Origin: CAZTZY01 sp964617765
Lineage (GTDB): Bacteria > Pseudomonadota > Gammaproteobacteria > Pseudomonadales > DT-91
Reading direction: 5' to 3'
NCBI GenBank assembly: GCA_964617765.1
Contig: CAZTZY010000112.1
Coordinates: 1-7,707, forward strand
DNA: 7,707 bases
Shown here: positions 1 to 5,960 of the stretch, piece after piece
Numbering within the stretch: position 1 is the first letter of the stretch
How the letters are laid out: each line of letters starts with the position of its first letter
Notes under the pieces: model-generated
The model's input: the letters and a program-made list of their open reading frames with translations, nothing else
The model's database searches: none
What the model was told of the DNA's origin: nothing
Position numbers and translations under genes: made by a program

Positions 1-1040
1 TCTGCGTTTGCCATATCACAAAGCCATTCGCCAAAAATATCCTGATATTTAGGCGCTATAGAATTTATGCTTTGCGTATTGTTCTGACGTTCTTGTTTAG
101 GTGCGATTTTTGTAATTGCATGGTACCCCGTCGGATCTTCTTCGGCCGGTGTAAATCCATGGCCCTTTTGGGTAAATATATGCAGTAGCTGTGGGCCCTT
201 TAATTCACGCATATTCTCGAGTGTGTGGAGTAGTCCTGGTAGGTCATGACCATCTATCGGGCCGATATAATTGAAACCTAATTCTTCAAATAATGTCCCT
301 GGTGCAACCATCCCTTTCATATGTTCTTCAGTGCGTTTTGCCAATTCAAACGCCGGGGGAATATGTGATAATACTTTTTTTCCACTTTCGCGCAGCGATG
401 TATAAGGTTTGCTTGCCCAGATTTTTGCAAAATAACTGGCAAGGCCGCCTTCATTTTTTCCGATAGACATTTGATTATCATTTAATATAACTAACATGTC
501 GGCATTAGTGTGAGCGGCATGATGCAGTGCTTCAAAAGCCATTCCAGCGGTCATGGCGCCATCGCCAATCACTGCAACGGTATGGCGATCTTCGCCTTTT
601 TGTCGGCTGGCTACGGCCATGCCCAATGCGGCACTGATGCTGGTGCTGGAGTGCCCCACGCCAAATGTGTCATAGGGGCTTTCATTACGCTTTGGAAAAC
701 CGGATATTCCACCTTGCTGGCGTAAGGTTGACATCATCTCCCGGCGACCAGTCAGAATTTTGTGCGGGTAACATTGATGGCCAACATCCCATACAATGCG
801 ATCATATGGAGTGTTAAATACTTTGTGCAGGGCCACTGTCAGTTCAATAACGCCAAGCCCTGCGCCAAAATGGCCGCCCGTTTGACCTACAGTAAAGAGT
901 AAAAATTCGCGTAATTCATCGGCAAGCTGTAAGAGTTGTGCATTTTCCATGTCATCCATATCAGCAGGTGATCGCACGCTGTCCAGTAATGGCGTATTTG
1001 GCCGTTGCGTTGGAATGTCAGAGAAAATGCGTTTTAACAC
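1..1040 (-). CDS. dxs: 1-deoxy-D-xylulose-5-phosphate synthase, N-terminal part (runs off left edge)
   Basis: Cytoplasmic thiamine-diphosphate enzyme that condenses pyruvate with glyceraldehyde 3-phosphate to form 1-deoxy-D-xylulose 5-phosphate, the entry step of the MEP isoprenoid pathway. About 346 N-terminal residues are visible; the family is usually about 620-640 residues, so the pyrimidine-binding and C-terminal domains lie outside the window. Seen directly: TGGHFGAGLG around residues 54-63, with the conserved active-site His at 57; DVGHQCYPHKILTGRR at 85-100; GVGHSSTSIS at 127-136; and the ThDP/Mg motif GDG at 159-161 continuing to LVILNDN at 183-189. The start is a GTG, giving MLKRIFSDIPTQRP, which fits the N-terminus of Pseudomonas-type Dxs. 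The next upstream in-frame stop is close and no ATG lies between. No good Shine-Dalgarno is visible. The gene follows ispA by 64 nt with no terminator between, so it is probably the last gene of xseB-ispA-dxs. Confidence 0.97.
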   Translation of the reverse strand, partial: MLKRIFSDIPTQRPNTPLLDSVRSPADMDDMENAQLLQLADELREFLLFTVGQTGGHFGAGLGVIELTVALHKVFNTPYDRIVWDVGHQCYPHKILTGRREMMSTLRQQGGISGFPKRNESPYDTFGVGHSSTSISAALGMAVASRQKGEDRHTVAVIGDGAMTAGMAFEALHHAAHTNADMLVILNDNQMSIGKNEGGLASYFAKIWASKPYTSLRESGKKVLSHIPPAFELAKRTEEHMKGMVAPGTLFEELGFNYIGPIDGHDLPGLLHTLENMRELKGPQLLHIFTQKGHGFTPAEEDPTGYHAITKIAPKQERQNNTQSINSIAPKYQDIFGEWLCDMANA

Positions 1041-1104
1041 AGTAAATGCCAGATTGATAATAGAAGGGAAATTTTAACCGATTTGGGGCGGTAATGTCTT
1101 TTGT

Positions 1105-2019
1105 CTAATGGTTGCGAATGACAATAAAATCGGCTAAATCATGCAACAATGCACAATTCATTGAGGTTTTATCCAATGCTTTATGTGCTTCGTCAATGAG
1201 TTTGGCCGCCTTTGCCTTGGCTTTGGGCAAGCCTAGTAATGCAGGATAGGTTGGCTTATTGAGTTTAATGTCGGCACCCTGTTTTTTACCCAGGGTTTGG
1301 GTGTCTGATTCAATATCCAGTATGTCGTCTTGTACCTGAAAGGCGAGACCAATGGCTTGAGCATAGTTATCCAGGGCAGTAAGGGTTTGTTCATTGGCAG
1401 TTGCTGCAATGGCCCCCATCATCACGCTTGATCGAATCAATGCACCGGTTTTCAGGCAATGCATATGTTCGAGTAATGCCAGAGGTATTTCCCGGTTCTC
1501 CGATTGCAGGTCAATCATCTGCCCACCTACCATGCCGAAATTGCCTGCAGCCTGTGCCAGAGTTTTTATTAGTCGTATTTGTGTACTCGCATCAAGGCTT
1601 TTAGTCCGTGTAATGAGTTCGAAGGCAAAAGCTTGTAACCCATCGCCGACTAATATGGCAGTGGCTTCATCATATGCTATATGGCATGTAGGTTTGCCGC
1701 GGCGTAAATCATCGTTATCCATGGCGGGTAAATCATCATGAACAAGAGAATAGGAGTGAATACATTCAAGGGCAACGGCGAGCAAATCAAGATCTTCCGC
1801 ATTGTTGGTATTACTGCAGCAATGTGCTGTAGCGTAGAGCAGTGCGGGACGAATGCGTTTGCCGCCATTATTTACACTATAAGCGCAAGCGGATTTAAGG
1901 CGCTGTAGCTCAGGATCATCTTTTTTGCTATAGGGTGAATCCTGTTGGTTCAGGCAGTGTTCCAATGCAGTATTGACGCGGGTTCTTGTGGTTTCTAAAA
2001 ATCCTGAAAAATGGTTCAT
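1105..2019 (-). CDS. ispA: (2E,6E)-farnesyl diphosphate synthase
   Basis: Cytoplasmic short-chain trans-prenyltransferase that adds two isopentenyl diphosphates to dimethylallyl diphosphate to give farnesyl diphosphate, the precursor of undecaprenyl phosphate, ubiquinone side chains and other isoprenoids. The 304 residues match the family length (E. coli IspA has 299). Seen directly: IPP-binding GGKRIRP at 52-58; the first aspartate-rich motif DDLPAMD at 95-101 with the two-residue insertion of bacterial type II FPP synthases, followed by DDLRRGKP at 103-110; KTG at 190-192; and the second aspartate-rich motif QDDILD at 230-235. The start ATG overlaps the xseB stop as ATGA, so translation is probably coupled; no independent Shine-Dalgarno stands out. 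The region before the first aspartate motif (HSYSLVHDDL) closely resembles E. coli IspA, which favours FPP over geranylgeranyl diphosphate as the product. Confidence 0.96.
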   Translation of the reverse strand: MNHFSGFLETTRTRVNTALEHCLNQQDSPYSKKDDPELQRLKSACAYSVNNGGKRIRPALLYATAHCCSNTNNAEDLDLLAVALECIHSYSLVHDDLPAMDNDDLRRGKPTCHIAYDEATAILVGDGLQAFAFELITRTKSLDASTQIRLIKTLAQAAGNFGMVGGQMIDLQSENREIPLALLEHMHCLKTGALIRSSVMMGAIAATANEQTLTALDNYAQAIGLAFQVQDDILDIESDTQTLGKKQGADIKLNKPTYPALLGLPKAKAKAAKLIDEAHKALDKTSMNCALLHDLADFIVIRNH

Positions 2020-2255
2020 GTTTCAGCGTCTTTAAAAGCCCTGGTTTGTAACGCACCATTATTTTCTATCAGCATTTGCACTTTCTGCTCTGCTGTTTGC
2101 AGCGAGTTTTGGCACTGGCGAATAAGCCCTATGCCTTGTTCAAATGCTTGTAAGGATTCTTCCAGTGATAAATCCCCTGAATCCATTTTTTTTACCAAAG
2201 ATTCAAGCTCTTTAAGAGAATGCTCAAAGGAAATGGCAGTGATTTTTTTTGACAT
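2016..2255 (-). CDS. xseB: Exodeoxyribonuclease VII small subunit
   Basis: Small subunit of exonuclease VII, which works with several copies of XseB per XseA to degrade single-stranded DNA from both ends. It acts in mismatch and damage processing in the cytoplasm. The 79 residues match the family length (about 80). The diagnostic pattern is visible: SFEHSLKELESLVKKMDSGD at about 9-28, then LSLEESLQAFEQGIGLIRQC at about 29-48, then a second helix with LQTAEQKVQMLIEN at 52-65. The product is all helical and charged, as expected. The large subunit XseA is not in this window, which is normal because xseA usually sits elsewhere. This is the first gene of the xseB-ispA-dxs cluster: a candidate promoter lies just upstream and its stop overlaps the ispA start by 4 nt. 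The Shine-Dalgarno before the ATG is weak. Confidence 0.94.
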   Translation of the reverse strand: MSKKITAISFEHSLKELESLVKKMDSGDLSLEESLQAFEQGIGLIRQCQNSLQTAEQKVQMLIENNGALQTRAFKDAET

Positions 2256-2289
2256 GGCGATAACTTTTCAGTGAGGCTGGTAAGTTGCA

Positions 2290-2318
2290 AACATACCCAA
2301 AGCAAAGCATAAGGTCAA
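2290..2318 (-). promoter_or_regulatory. Candidate sigma-70 promoter for xseB-ispA-dxs
   Basis: On the minus strand, TTGACC (2318-2313) matches the -35 consensus at 5 of 6 positions. After a 17-nt spacer, TATGTT (2295-2290) matches the -10 at 4 of 6. Predicted transcription starts near 2283, giving a leader of about 27 nt before the xseB ATG. It lies in the 130-bp gap after ntrC, where a separate promoter for the isoprenoid cluster would be expected. This is read by eye and is not proof of activity. Confidence 0.45.
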
Positions 2319-2375
2319 TGCGGTGTAAGTTTGAATAACAACATCCCAAAGAAAGTTCGAGAAGGATGGGCGGTT

Positions 2376-2400
2376 TCGGATGTCGTTAGTCGATATCCGA
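2376..2400 (-). other. Hairpin spanning the ntrC stop codon, possible weak terminator
   Basis: A 10-bp inverted repeat with one mismatch (arms TCGGATATCG and CGACATCCGA, loop ACTAA on the minus strand) spans the last ntrC codons and the TAA stop. No U-tract follows on the minus strand, so it is not a standard intrinsic terminator. It could stabilise the 3' end of the ntrBC mRNA or be chance structure. Its place at the boundary between two transcription units makes it worth recording. Confidence 0.35.
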
Positions 2401-3807
2401 ATCAGCCATGCCCAACTCTTGCATTTTTCTAGTCAGGGTATTTCGCCCCCAGCCTAACAATAATGCGGCTTCTCGTTTTTTCCCTTTAGTGTGTTTTAAC
2501 GCCGTTTCTATCATCACGGTTTCAAACAAGGGTAATGCTTCTTTAAGTATTTCACGTTTTCCAGTGTTTAAGGATTTGTCTATCCATAGTTTCAGGCTGT
2601 GGTGCCATTCCTCGGGGGGTGTATTTTGCTGGTTTTTTTGAGTGCCAATGATTTCAGGAGGCAAATCGTTGACATGTACATCACGCCCGGCTGCCATAAC
2701 GGTAATCCAGCGACAGGTATTTTCAAGTTGGCGTACATTGCCTGGCCAGTCAAAATAACATAATTGTTGTAAAGCCTGAGCGTCCAGTATTTTAACATCA
2801 GTATTTAATTCTTCTGCTGCACGTGACAAAAAATAGGAGGTCAGTTTAGGAATGTCTTCTTTACGGTCGTTGAGGCGCGGTATATGTATGCGAATAACAT
2901 TAAGGCGATGAAATAAATCTTCACGGAAAAGTCGTTCAGTTACCAGTACTTCCAGGTTCTGATGTGTGGCGGCAATGATGCGCACATCAACTTTAACTGG
3001 GGTATGACCACCTACGCGATAAAATTCGCCATCAGCTAACACTCTAAGTAAGCGAGTTTGTGTGTCTGCAGGCATATCCCCAATCTCATCAAGAAATAAA
3101 GTACCTTCATTGGCCTGTTCAAAACGACCTTTTCGCAGAGTTGTTGCGCCGGTGAATGCTCCTTTCTCGTGACCAAATAATTCAGATTCCATAAGATCTT
3201 TTGGTATGGCTGCCATATTTAATGCTATAAAGGGTTTGCTTGATCGTGGGCTGTGTCTATGCAAGGCATGGGCTACAAGCTCTTTGCCTGTTCCTGATTC
3301 GCCATTAATCAGAACGGTGATATTGGAATGTGACAAGCGACCTATCGCGCGAAAAACTTCCTGCATGGCAGGCGCTTCACCAATAATTTCGGTAGAAGCT
3401 GTTTCGTTATCTTCAACGATTGTTTTTTCACTGGCCTGTGCATGTTGCAATGCCCGACGAGTAACAGCAACTACTTCATCAACATCAAAAGGTTTTGGCA
3501 AATATTCAAAAGCCCCCTTTTGATATGAGCTAACGGCGCTATCAAGGTCTGAATGAGCTGTAGTTATAATGACGGGCAATGACGGATATTTCTCACTGAC
3601 AAGTTTAAGAAACTCTAGCCCATCCATGCCGGGCATGCGAATATCACTTATAATAGCATCCGGCTTTTCAAATTGCAGTTTGCTATTGGCACTATCAGCA
3701 GATATAAAAGTTGTTGTGTTAATGCCGGCTTGGGTCAGGGATTTTTCAAGAACCCATCGAATTGATTGGTCGTCGTCAACGATCCACACATGATTAATTT
3801 CTTTCAT
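2386..3807 (-). CDS. ntrC: Nitrogen regulation response regulator NtrC (NR-I), sigma-54 activator
   Basis: DNA-binding response regulator that, when phosphorylated by NtrB under nitrogen limitation, oligomerises and hydrolyses ATP to open sigma-54 RNA polymerase promoters of nitrogen-assimilation genes. The 473 residues match the family. Receiver domain about 5-120: acidic pocket D11/D12, phospho-acceptor D55 in SDIRMPGMDG, and K105 in PKPF. AAA+ domain about 141-375: Walker A GESGTGKE at 169-176, the sigma-54-contacting GAFTGA at 216-221, Walker B LFLDEIGD at 237-244, and the FREDLFHRLNV arginine-finger region at 294-304. C-terminal Fis-type helix-turn-helix about 443-466 (KREAALLLGWGRNTLTRK). 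All catalytic residues are intact. The ATG lies inside the end of ntrB (14-nt overlap), implying coupled translation. It is probably autoregulated through the NtrC box and sigma-54 promoter upstream of ntrB. Confidence 0.97.
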   Translation of the reverse strand: MKEINHVWIVDDDQSIRWVLEKSLTQAGINTTTFISADSANSKLQFEKPDAIISDIRMPGMDGLEFLKLVSEKYPSLPVIITTAHSDLDSAVSSYQKGAFEYLPKPFDVDEVVAVTRRALQHAQASEKTIVEDNETASTEIIGEAPAMQEVFRAIGRLSHSNITVLINGESGTGKELVAHALHRHSPRSSKPFIALNMAAIPKDLMESELFGHEKGAFTGATTLRKGRFEQANEGTLFLDEIGDMPADTQTRLLRVLADGEFYRVGGHTPVKVDVRIIAATHQNLEVLVTERLFREDLFHRLNVIRIHIPRLNDRKEDIPKLTSYFLSRAAEELNTDVKILDAQALQQLCYFDWPGNVRQLENTCRWITVMAAGRDVHVNDLPPEIIGTQKNQQNTPPEEWHHSLKLWIDKSLNTGKREILKEALPLFETVMIETALKHTKGKKREAALLLGWGRNTLTRKMQELGMADSDID

Positions 3808-4870
3808 GATTATGTTGCTCTAATGGTAAGAATAGCGAGAAAACCGTATTTCCAGGTTGGCTTTCAAACTTGATAAGACCTTGGTGCTGGCTAATAATAG
3901 ATTGTGATATTGATAATCCTAGTCCAGTGCCGTCGCTGCGACCGGTGACCATGGGAAAAAAAACGTTTTCTGTAATTTCAGGCGGTATACCAACGCCGTT
4001 ATCTATAATATCAATGCGTACTACTAAGCGGTGCAAAATATTACTAATGGTGAATTTACGCTGAATTCTCGTTTTAAAAGTAATAGCTGGAGATTCTGTT
4101 TTTGACAAGGCTTGCATTGCATTGCGTGCAATGTTTAACAAAGCTTGAATTAATTGCTCTCTATCGCCTGTAATGTCTGGCAGGCTAGGGTCGTAATCAG
4201 TAATAATATGGATTGAGTCACCAGTTTCTGCGCTAATCAATTTCCGGATATGTTCTAACACTTCATGAATATTCAGGGTTTCCAGATGAAACTTTTTATG
4301 AGGTCCCAGCATTTGGTCTACAAGGTTGCGTAAGCGATCCGCCTCCCGAATAATGATAGTTGTATATTCTTTTAATTCGGGTTCATTGAATTGTCTTTCC
4401 AGTAGTTGTGCCGCGCCTCGCAGCCCCCCTAATGGATTTTTTATTTCATGTGCTAACCCTCTAATCAGAGTACGAGAAACCGCTTGCGAGGAAAGTAACA
4501 TTTTTTCCTGACTGATTTTCAAGGCGCGATCCAGGGGTTGAATCTCCATTAAGATCCACTGATTGTTATCATTGATAGGAGTCACTGTGTAATCAACAGT
4601 AATTTCGGCGGGTATAGGTAAACGAAGAATGGTTTCACGTTTGGTAAAACGCTGTTTATTTTGCAGTGCCTTGATTAATCCTTCCGGGGTAGCGCCATTT
4701 TCAGAAAACAATTGATCTACACTGACACCCTCATATCGCAGAGCGCTCATTTCCAGTAATGATTCGGCTGCAGCATTCATATAATGCAGATGCAATTGCC
4801 CATCCAGTAATAAAATGGCCGCATGCATATTATCCAGCAGTGAATCATAAAGAATTTTGTTTAATGTCAT
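3794..4870 (-). CDS. ntrB: Nitrogen regulation sensor histidine kinase/phosphatase NtrB (NR-II)
   Basis: Cytoplasmic sensor kinase that phosphorylates NtrC when nitrogen is scarce and dephosphorylates it when bound by unmodified PII. I place the start at the ATG at 4870 (MTLNKILYDS), giving 358 residues. Its N-terminus then has the same spacing to the PAS domain as E. coli NtrB, and it leaves a leader of about 33 nt behind the predicted sigma-54 start. The in-frame ATG at 4894 adds 8 residues and would leave a leader of only about 9 nt. Numbering from 4870: PAS domain about 8-115; phospho-acceptor H141 in LAHEIKNPLGGLRGAAQLL; N-box NIARNAMQAL at 246-255; G1 DNGVGIP at 290-296; G2 GTGLGLSI at 314-321. 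All kinase motifs are intact and no membrane segment is present, as expected for a soluble NtrB. The 3' end overlaps ntrC by 14 nt. Confidence 0.96.
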   Translation of the reverse strand: MTLNKILYDSLLDNMHAAILLLDGQLHLHYMNAAAESLLEMSALRYEGVSVDQLFSENGATPEGLIKALQNKQRFTKRETILRLPIPAEITVDYTVTPINDNNQWILMEIQPLDRALKISQEKMLLSSQAVSRTLIRGLAHEIKNPLGGLRGAAQLLERQFNEPELKEYTTIIIREADRLRNLVDQMLGPHKKFHLETLNIHEVLEHIRKLISAETGDSIHIITDYDPSLPDITGDREQLIQALLNIARNAMQALSKTESPAITFKTRIQRKFTISNILHRLVVRIDIIDNGVGIPPEITENVFFPMVTGRSDGTGLGLSISQSIISQHQGLIKFESQPGNTVFSLFLPLEQHNHERN

Positions 4871-4913
4871 GTTTTGTCTTAAATCGGGAAACATTGTTAT
4901 CTAGTCTAATCGT

Positions 4914-4930
4914 TGCAATATATGCACCAA
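4914..4930 (-). promoter_or_regulatory. Sigma-54 (RpoN) promoter of ntrBC
   Basis: On the minus strand the sequence TTGGTGCATATATTGCA carries the -24 GG (4928-4927) and the -12 GC (4916-4915), separated by exactly 10 nt, the invariant spacing of sigma-54 promoters. The -12 element TTGCA is a full consensus match; the -24 element TGGTGC matches TGGCAC at 4 of 6. The predicted start is near 4903. It lies immediately upstream of ntrB, with an NtrC box further upstream, so the two signals support each other. Confidence 0.7.
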
Positions 4931-4948
4931 CTTTTAAAACTCAGGGTG

Positions 4949-4981
4949 GTGAATTTTTTTAAAGGATAAATAGTGAATTTT
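4949..4981. repeat. Two direct repeats of GTGAATTTT, period 24
   Basis: On the plus strand GTGAATTTT occurs twice with its starts 24 bp apart, in the AT-rich stretch between the NtrC box and the sigma-54 promoter. A second direct repeat, AGGATAAAT, occurs near 4963 and 5002. They could be sites for another regulator or a DNA-bending protein in the enhancer-promoter loop, or simple AT-rich coincidence. I see no good IHF consensus. Confidence 0.35.
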
Positions 4982-5055
4982 GTGGGGTGTGGCTCTAGTT
5001 CAGGATAAATCGCGTGGTTTTATCATTCACTGAAATATAGTCCAATAATAAGAAA

Positions 5056-5072
5056 TGCACAATATTGGTGCA
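5056..5072 (-). promoter_or_regulatory. NtrC-binding site (enhancer) upstream of ntrBC
   Basis: TGCACCAATATTGTGCA on the minus strand is a 17-bp palindrome of the form TGCAC-N7-GTGCA. It differs from the enterobacterial NtrC consensus TGCACCAAAATGGTGCA at two central positions. It starts directly after the stop codon of the DUF4124 gene, and its centre is about 160 bp upstream of the predicted sigma-54 start of ntrB, a typical enhancer distance. The extended 7-bp arms could also form an RNA hairpin at the end of the DUF4124 transcript, but the U-tract there is poor. Confidence 0.72.
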
Positions 5073-5540
5073 TTATTGATATTTAGCTTCGTCTTCTTTG
5101 GCTTTATTGAGCGCTTCTTCTGCTTTATTAACGCGATCCTGATATTCCTGGGTGTTATGTATTCCTTGATTGAGGTTTGGAAGGTAATCGCCAGCCTTTA
5201 TTTCTTTTGCTTCTTCCAGGGCTATTTCTGCTTCTTCAACAGAGATTACGGCTTTCTCTTGCTGAGCATTTGTTTCTTCGGTTTTAGTTGCTTCAGCGTT
5301 ATTCGTTAACTCTTCTTCAGCGTTTAGTTCTTCGTAATATTCTTCATTACCTTCTTGAATGGAATCATTGCTCCATGAATTCCCTGTTTCAGGTTTCAGG
5401 GAAAGGGGCATGGCATCGGGTTTATTTAATGGCGGTTTGTCAGTATAAGTTTTATGGCCATTTGCATCGATGATTTCATAGATATCAGCACTCACAAAAC
5501 TGCTAAAAAATAAGCTGCCCAACAAAATAATCAGATTCAT
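5073..5540 (-). CDS. DUF4124 domain-containing secreted/periplasmic protein
   Basis: A 155-residue protein of unknown function. Residues 1-18 look like a signal peptide with a VSA|D cleavage site, although its n-region carries no Lys or Arg, which is unusual. Residues about 19-37 (DIYEIIDANGHKTYTDKPP) are the characteristic DUF4124 start, usually IYKWVDANG..HYSD.PP. The rest is very acidic: a Glu/Asn-rich linker at about 60-95, then two helical stretches (about 98-110 and 133-151) with an AExALxxAKE-like pattern that may form a coiled coil. The ATG at 5540 was chosen because AAGGAAG sits at good spacing upstream and it places the signal peptide at the N-terminus; the frame stays open upstream to 5660 but that part looks non-coding. 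DUF4124 genes recur next to glnA/ntrBC in gammaproteobacteria, to my recollection, so a link to nitrogen metabolism is possible but unproven. Confidence 0.85.
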   Translation of the reverse strand: MNLIILLGSLFFSSFVSADIYEIIDANGHKTYTDKPPLNKPDAMPLSLKPETGNSWSNDSIQEGNEEYYEELNAEEELTNNAEATKTEETNAQQEKAVISVEEAEIALEEAKEIKAGDYLPNLNQGIHNTQEYQDRVNKAEEALNKAKEDEAKYQ

Positions 5541-5567
5541 ATATATAACTTCCTTTGACTTGTTTTT

Positions 5568-5596
5568 AGTGTAGAAAACTCTCGTCATATTGGAAA
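5568..5596 (-). promoter_or_regulatory. Candidate sigma-70 promoter for the DUF4124 gene
   Basis: On the minus strand, TTTCCA (5596-5591, 4 of 6 to the -35) is followed after 17 nt by TACACT (5573-5568, 4 of 6 to the -10). The predicted start near 5561 gives a leader of about 20 nt containing the AAGGAAG ribosome site. It lies just downstream of the terminator at 5620-5649, where a fresh promoter is needed. I see no sigma-54 element or NtrC box here. Confidence 0.35.
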
Positions 5597-5619
5597 GGAA
5601 AGAATGTGAATCAGTAGGC

Positions 5620-5649
5620 AAAAAAAAGCTCGCATGAGCGAGCTTTTTT
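5620..5649. terminator. Intrinsic terminator with A and T tracts on both sides
   Basis: Perfect 6-bp GC-rich stem GCTCGC/GCGAGC (5628-5633 and 5638-5643) with a 4-nt ATGA loop, preceded by eight A and followed by six T. It can therefore terminate on either strand. The stem extends into the A/T tracts as A-U pairs. It would stop any transcript from the right before the DUF4124 promoter. Confidence 0.85.
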
Positions 5650-5658
5650 AGTATTTGC

Positions 5659-5683
5659 AAAAATAGCTGAAATTAGCAGCTAT
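5659..5683 (-). terminator. Second intrinsic terminator, minus strand
   Basis: Perfect 7-bp stem ATAGCTG/CAGCTAT with a 7-nt loop, followed on the minus strand by a run of five T. It is weaker than the hairpin at 5620-5649, which it precedes in the minus direction, giving tandem terminators for a transcript arriving from the right. No minus-strand gene now lies directly upstream. Confidence 0.55.
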
Positions 5684-5684
5684 A

Positions 5685-5726
5685 TTACTTGTCTTCAATA
5701 TATTCAATGCTTGTAACGAATAATTT
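5685..5726 (-). pseudogene. Possible 3' remnant of a minus-strand gene
   Basis: A minus-strand frame reading KLFVTSIEYIEDK then TAA ends two bases before the stem of the terminator at 5659-5683. An in-frame stop precedes the first Lys, so nothing longer survives. The position, directly before tandem terminators, is what the end of a displaced or decayed gene would look like. Thirteen codons can easily arise by chance, so this is a low-confidence suggestion. I do not recognise the peptide. Confidence 0.2.
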
Positions 5727-5744
5727 TTAAAATGGGTTACAAAA

Positions 5745-5850
5745 TAGGGGGCTAAACAATAAAATCAGATTTGATTTGAGAGTTCCATTTTAACGCATTA
5801 GCCTGCCGTCACGACTCCAGAGTGCGCCGTAATGGTGCGCTTCGTGAATA
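5745..5850. repeat. GC-richer intergenic block, possible repeat or gene relic
   Basis: This block is richer in GC than the AT-rich sequence on both sides. It contains GTGCGC twice with a 13-bp period (5822-5827, 5835-5840). As plus-strand RNA, 5820-5842 can fold as an 8-bp stem that needs three G-U pairs. On the minus strand it reads APLRRTLES, a TGA stop, then RQANALKWNSQIKSDFIV and a stop. GGCTAA (5750-5755) and TTAGCC (5798-5803) form a distant inverted pair. It could be a copy of a dispersed intergenic repeat or an eroded gene; one copy in one window cannot settle it. Confidence 0.25.
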
Positions 5851-5900
5851 AATTATAGTTTGAAATTCCCTATTTCTGGAAAACCAAGAAAAAATTAACC

Positions 5901-5929
5901 TCGACAATATTTGTGTTTGAATAAAAAAT
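5901..5929 (+). promoter_or_regulatory. Candidate sigma-70 promoter for the SprT-like gene
   Basis: TCGACA (5901-5906, 5 of 6 to the -35) is followed after 17 nt by AAAAAT (5924-5929, 4 of 6 to the -10). It would start transcription about 25 nt before the TTG at 5961. The -10 is weak and the whole region is AT-rich, so chance matches are likely. Confidence 0.3.
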
Positions 5930-5960
5930 CATTGTACCGTTTTTATGATGATGACTAAAT

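Larger units (their letters stand above)
5541..5960. other. Gene-free stretch of 420 bp
   Basis: No convincing gene is found here on either strand. From left to right it holds the DUF4124 ribosome site and promoter, two hairpin terminators, a 13-codon reading-frame tail ending at 5685 on the minus strand, a GC-richer block near 5745-5850, and a candidate promoter for the metallopeptidase gene. The arrangement suggests a junction between the core nitrogen cluster and an accessory segment. Confidence 0.6.

Noticed and set aside
510..725. 71-residue plus-strand frame inside dxs
   Set aside because: Antisense to conserved Dxs motifs (GDG and GVGHSSTS regions); a coding shadow.
1394..1741. 115-residue plus-strand frame inside ispA
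   Set aside because: It lies wholly antisense to a clearly functional ispA and its translation has no domain-like features.
2011..2274. 87-residue plus-strand frame covering xseB
   Set aside because: Antisense to xseB, which matches its family across the full length; low-complexity Ser/Cys-rich translation.
4923..4935. Second NtrC box at the TGCACCAAC half-site
   Set aside because: Only one half-site is present, the matching arm is absent, and the bases are accounted for by the sigma-54 -24 element.
5054..5074. Hairpin as intrinsic terminator of the DUF4124 gene
   Set aside because: The repeat fits the NtrC box much better, and the following T-rich sequence on the minus strand is interrupted.
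5055..5309. 84-residue Phe-rich, apparently hydrophobic plus-strand protein
   Set aside because: It is the complement of the Glu/Lys-rich DUF4124 tail: antisense to GAA/AAA codons gives TTC/TTT Phe codons, which mimics a membrane protein.
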